Positions 9,723-11,136 of a DNA stretch of 11,136 nucleotides are shown piece after piece. A program made the translations under genes and the position numbers. Numbering within the stretch: position 1 is the first letter of the stretch; the number at the start of each line of letters is the position of its first letter. The notes beneath the pieces were generated by a model. That model was not told where the DNA came from, did not search any database, and saw nothing but the letters and a program-made list of their open reading frames with translations. Source of the DNA: Irineochytrium annulatum. Lineage: Eukaryota; Chytridiomycota; Chytridiomycetes; Chytridiales; Chytridiaceae. The stretch is from assembly GCA_027600665.1 (NCBI GenBank), contig JADGJL010001002.1, positions 1 to 11,136 on the forward strand. The letters run 5' to 3'.

Positions 9723-10513
9723 TCAGGCGGTCGCGTCCTTAAGGTAGGCGATGACGTCGGCCCTCTCCTGGGGCTTCTTGAAACCGGCGAAGACCATCTT
9801 GGTGCCAGGGACTGAAGGAGTAAGATAGTAAGTACACCACACATCGAAACATACAAGCACCCGAGTACTCACCGTATTTCTTCGGGTTCTCGAGGTACAC
9901 AAACATCTAAAACAAGATCAGCATCGAAGTACACTCCAAGAAGGGCTGCCCATAACCCTGATACTGACCTCGTCCTCGTTCCACTTGACCTGCTTCTTCT
10001 GCATGGCCGCCGAGTACGAGAAGCCCGACGCCGTGCCGGACACGCGCGTGAAAAGGCCGTTCAGATTCGGGCCGACCTTGTGCGCGGCACCCTGTTGACA
10101 AACCGATGAGGACCAACTTCGGACATGACGCGCGGTAACAACTCACCTTCTCGACAACGTGGCATTGCGCGCACCTGGTCTTGAAGAGCTTAGCTCCGTT
10201 CGTGGCGTCACCTGAAAAGGGGAGGAGTCAGCAACGGACGCTCCAAGTTCCAAGTCGATGCCCGCCAGGCACGCTCAATGCCAGGCCCAAAGCCAGACAC
10301 AAGGATCGCGGTCAACCCATAGGCGAACAGCAATCACGGCAAGGAGGCTCCGACCCCGGGTGCCGGCACCAGATCGCGGTCGAGACCCCTCTACAGGCGG
10401 CTCCTCCACATTCGCGCCGCAAACAACACCGCACACCGCGACCGATCGCGGCCACGGATCCTCCGCGCCGTTCCCTTCGAAGCTGAATAGCACCCACCGG
10501 CAGGGATGGTCAT
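9723..10513 (-). CDS. CYC1: Cytochrome c
   Basis: Five exons on the minus strand: 10513-10498, 10211-10147, 10091-9969, 9906-9873, 9811-9723; introns of 286, 55, 62 and 61 nt. The joined product is 108 residues, the standard length. It has the heme-attachment motif CAQCH (19-23, H23 axial ligand), HKVGPNLNG (31-39), the invariant region [14 protein letters not shown] (72-85) with axial Met85, and a C-terminal helix ending [12 protein letters not shown]. It carries electrons from complex III to complex IV in the mitochondrial intermembrane space; heme is attached by heme lyase after import without a cleaved presequence. The first coding exon holds only MTIPA plus one base. It was chosen because its in-frame ATG joins the conserved [14 protein letters not shown] across a proper GT-AG intron. 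GLFTRVSG at 39-46 departs from the usual GLFGR-x-S/T-G, otherwise nothing suggests loss of function. Confidence 0.98.
10212..10497 (-). other. Long first intron of cytochrome c with repeated motif
   Basis: At 286 nt this intron is four to five times longer than the other three in the gene and follows a 16-nt coding exon. It is GC-rich rather than AT-rich. On the plus strand it contains GATCGCGGTC at 10304-10313 and 10372-10381 and the one-mismatch copy GATCGCGGCC at 10444-10453, about 70 bp apart, plus a hairpin CCGCGA-CCGA-TCGCGG at 10436-10451. Donor GTGGGT and acceptor TTTTCAG are acceptable. Intronic regulation is possible but unproven. Confidence 0.6.
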
Positions 10514-10913
10514 GTTGATGGGGTGGTGATGGGAGGGAGATGGGCTGCGATTGGGATTGGAAAAAGAGCAAGGGCTGGCTTGCCGAGAATTTGAAGACCA
10601 GCGAACGTCAATTTCTCGGGTGACGTCGGCGGCTCCTCCCGGCTAATGCCGGCATATCTCCGTCATCACTCCACCCATCACGATGCCAGCGATGTTTCTT
10701 TGACATGATAATAAAACAATCTACTAAACCATCCTTTTGCACAGTCCTCTTCCTGGGTGTCCTTTACGTCTGATCACTAAGGTTCACATCTTTGTCCGCT
10801 ATCGTTTGGGCGGTGAACTCAATGCTGTTGCGCCCAATATCCAATATGGCTGGGTTGGCTCTCTTGAGTAGTCGAAGTAAAGGGGGGCAAGAGAAGCGAC
10901 CTTTATATCAAAC
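10514..10913 (-). promoter_or_regulatory. CYC1: Cytochrome c promoter region
   Basis: No gene seen. Reading toward the gene, candidate sites are two CCAAT pentamers in plus orientation (10834-10838, 10841-10845), an inverted pair of TGACG half-sites (CGTCA 10606-10610 and TGACG 10621-10625, the latter within TGACGTC), and a minus-strand CCAAT (10560-10556) 43 nt before the ATG. CCAAT boxes bound by the HAP complex and CREB/ATF-type sites are known to control fungal respiratory genes, but these short motifs also occur by chance. A pyrimidine-rich leader precedes the ATG. Confidence 0.5.
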
Positions 10914-10949
10914 TTTTTTTTTTTTTTTGGACTTTGAACTTGTTTTATT
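10914..10949 (-). terminator. AATAAA followed by a genomic 15-A tract
   Basis: On the minus strand AATAAA (10949-10944) is followed after 15 nt by an uninterrupted run of 15 adenines (10928-10914). The spacing is that of a poly(A) signal to its cleavage site. A genomic A tract exactly there is what reverse transcription of a polyadenylated RNA would leave, although other long T/A tracts occur in this window (12 T at 527-538). Confidence 0.4.
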
Positions 10950-10978
10950 GAAATATAAAGCGATCACAACATAAGGGG

Positions 10979-11136
10979 TTAAAGAAAAACATTAGCGGGC
11001 TGACGGCTAAGGATCTGGTGGGCAGCGCCCCGGATCAAGGCTACGGAAATACGACGGTAAACAATAGCGGACGCAACATAGGAGGCGAAAGACTGGTGGG
11101 CAGATAAAATGCGAACGAGGCGGGCAAGGAAGGAAG
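10979..11136 (-). CDS. Possible C-terminal fragment of an unrecognised protein
   Basis: One minus-strand frame is open from the window edge (first full codon 11134-11132) to a TAA at 10981-10979, giving 51 residues; the other two frames close sooner. The peptide contains RLVRILSAHQSF and RGAAHQILSRQPANVFL; the two AHQ blocks arise from an 11-bp DNA repeat (CTGCCCACCAG on this strand, plus coordinates 11093-11103 and 11015-11025) spaced 78 bp, exactly 26 codons. I do not recognise a family. It ends about 30 nt before the AATAAA and about 50 nt before the A15 tract, as an mRNA 3' end would. A 52-codon open stretch can also arise by chance, so this is weak. Confidence 0.25.
   Translation of the reverse strand, partial: SFLARLVRILSAHQSFASYVASAIVYRRISVALIRGAAHQILSRQPANVFL

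Noticed and set aside
10258..10571. Overlapping open frames on both strands in the cytochrome c 5' region
   Set aside because: They lie in intron 1 and the leader; GC-rich sequence produces long open frames by chance, and none resembles a known domain.

Overview
This window looks like nuclear DNA from an intron-rich fungus. Every gene I could resolve is a eukaryotic housekeeping or cell-biology gene. TVP18 and a yeast-type M28 vacuolar aminopeptidase are fungal-type calls. The six complete genes are split by 26 GT-AG introns, mostly 46-85 nt, and the coding exons are GC-rich. Intron density is far above that of budding yeast and would fit a basidiomycete or an early-diverging (chytrid-grade) fungus; I cannot place it more precisely by eye. 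I saw no prokaryotic operon, CRISPR array, tRNA or rRNA.

Layout from left to right: (1) 1-273, plus, 3' end of a GCN4-like bZIP transcription factor, followed by a long T-rich 3' region; (2) 1225-2256, plus, TVP18-like Golgi membrane protein, 4 exons; (3) 2766-4122, minus, TRM9 tRNA wobble-uridine methyltransferase, 7 exons including a 29-nt microexon; (4) 4279-5230, plus, oligoribonuclease REX2, 7 exons, divergent from TRM9 with only 156 bp between the start codons; (5) 5784-7159, minus, flavin-dependent monooxygenase, 3 exons; (6) 7386-9280, minus, M28 metallopeptidase with a PA domain and an N-terminal membrane anchor, 6 exons; (7) 9723-10513, minus, cytochrome c, 5 exons; (8) 10914-11136, minus, a possible 3' end of a further gene or retroposed copy: a short open frame, AATAAA and a 15-A tract.

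The genes are not an obvious pathway or cluster. TRM9 and REX2 both act in RNA metabolism and appear to share a promoter. TVP18, the M28 peptidase (vacuole/endomembrane) and the FMO (thiol oxidation in yeast) touch the secretory system. This is most simply an ordinary core-genome segment. The exon models were derived by joining conserved protein segments across GT-AG boundaries, and every junction preserves frame.

I found no convincing new biological system. The points most worth checking are the AATAAA-plus-A15 structure at the right edge, the repeat-bearing 286-nt first intron of cytochrome c, the TRM9 microexon, the compact TRM9/REX2 promoter, and the acidic dileucine signal on the membrane-anchored aminopeptidase.
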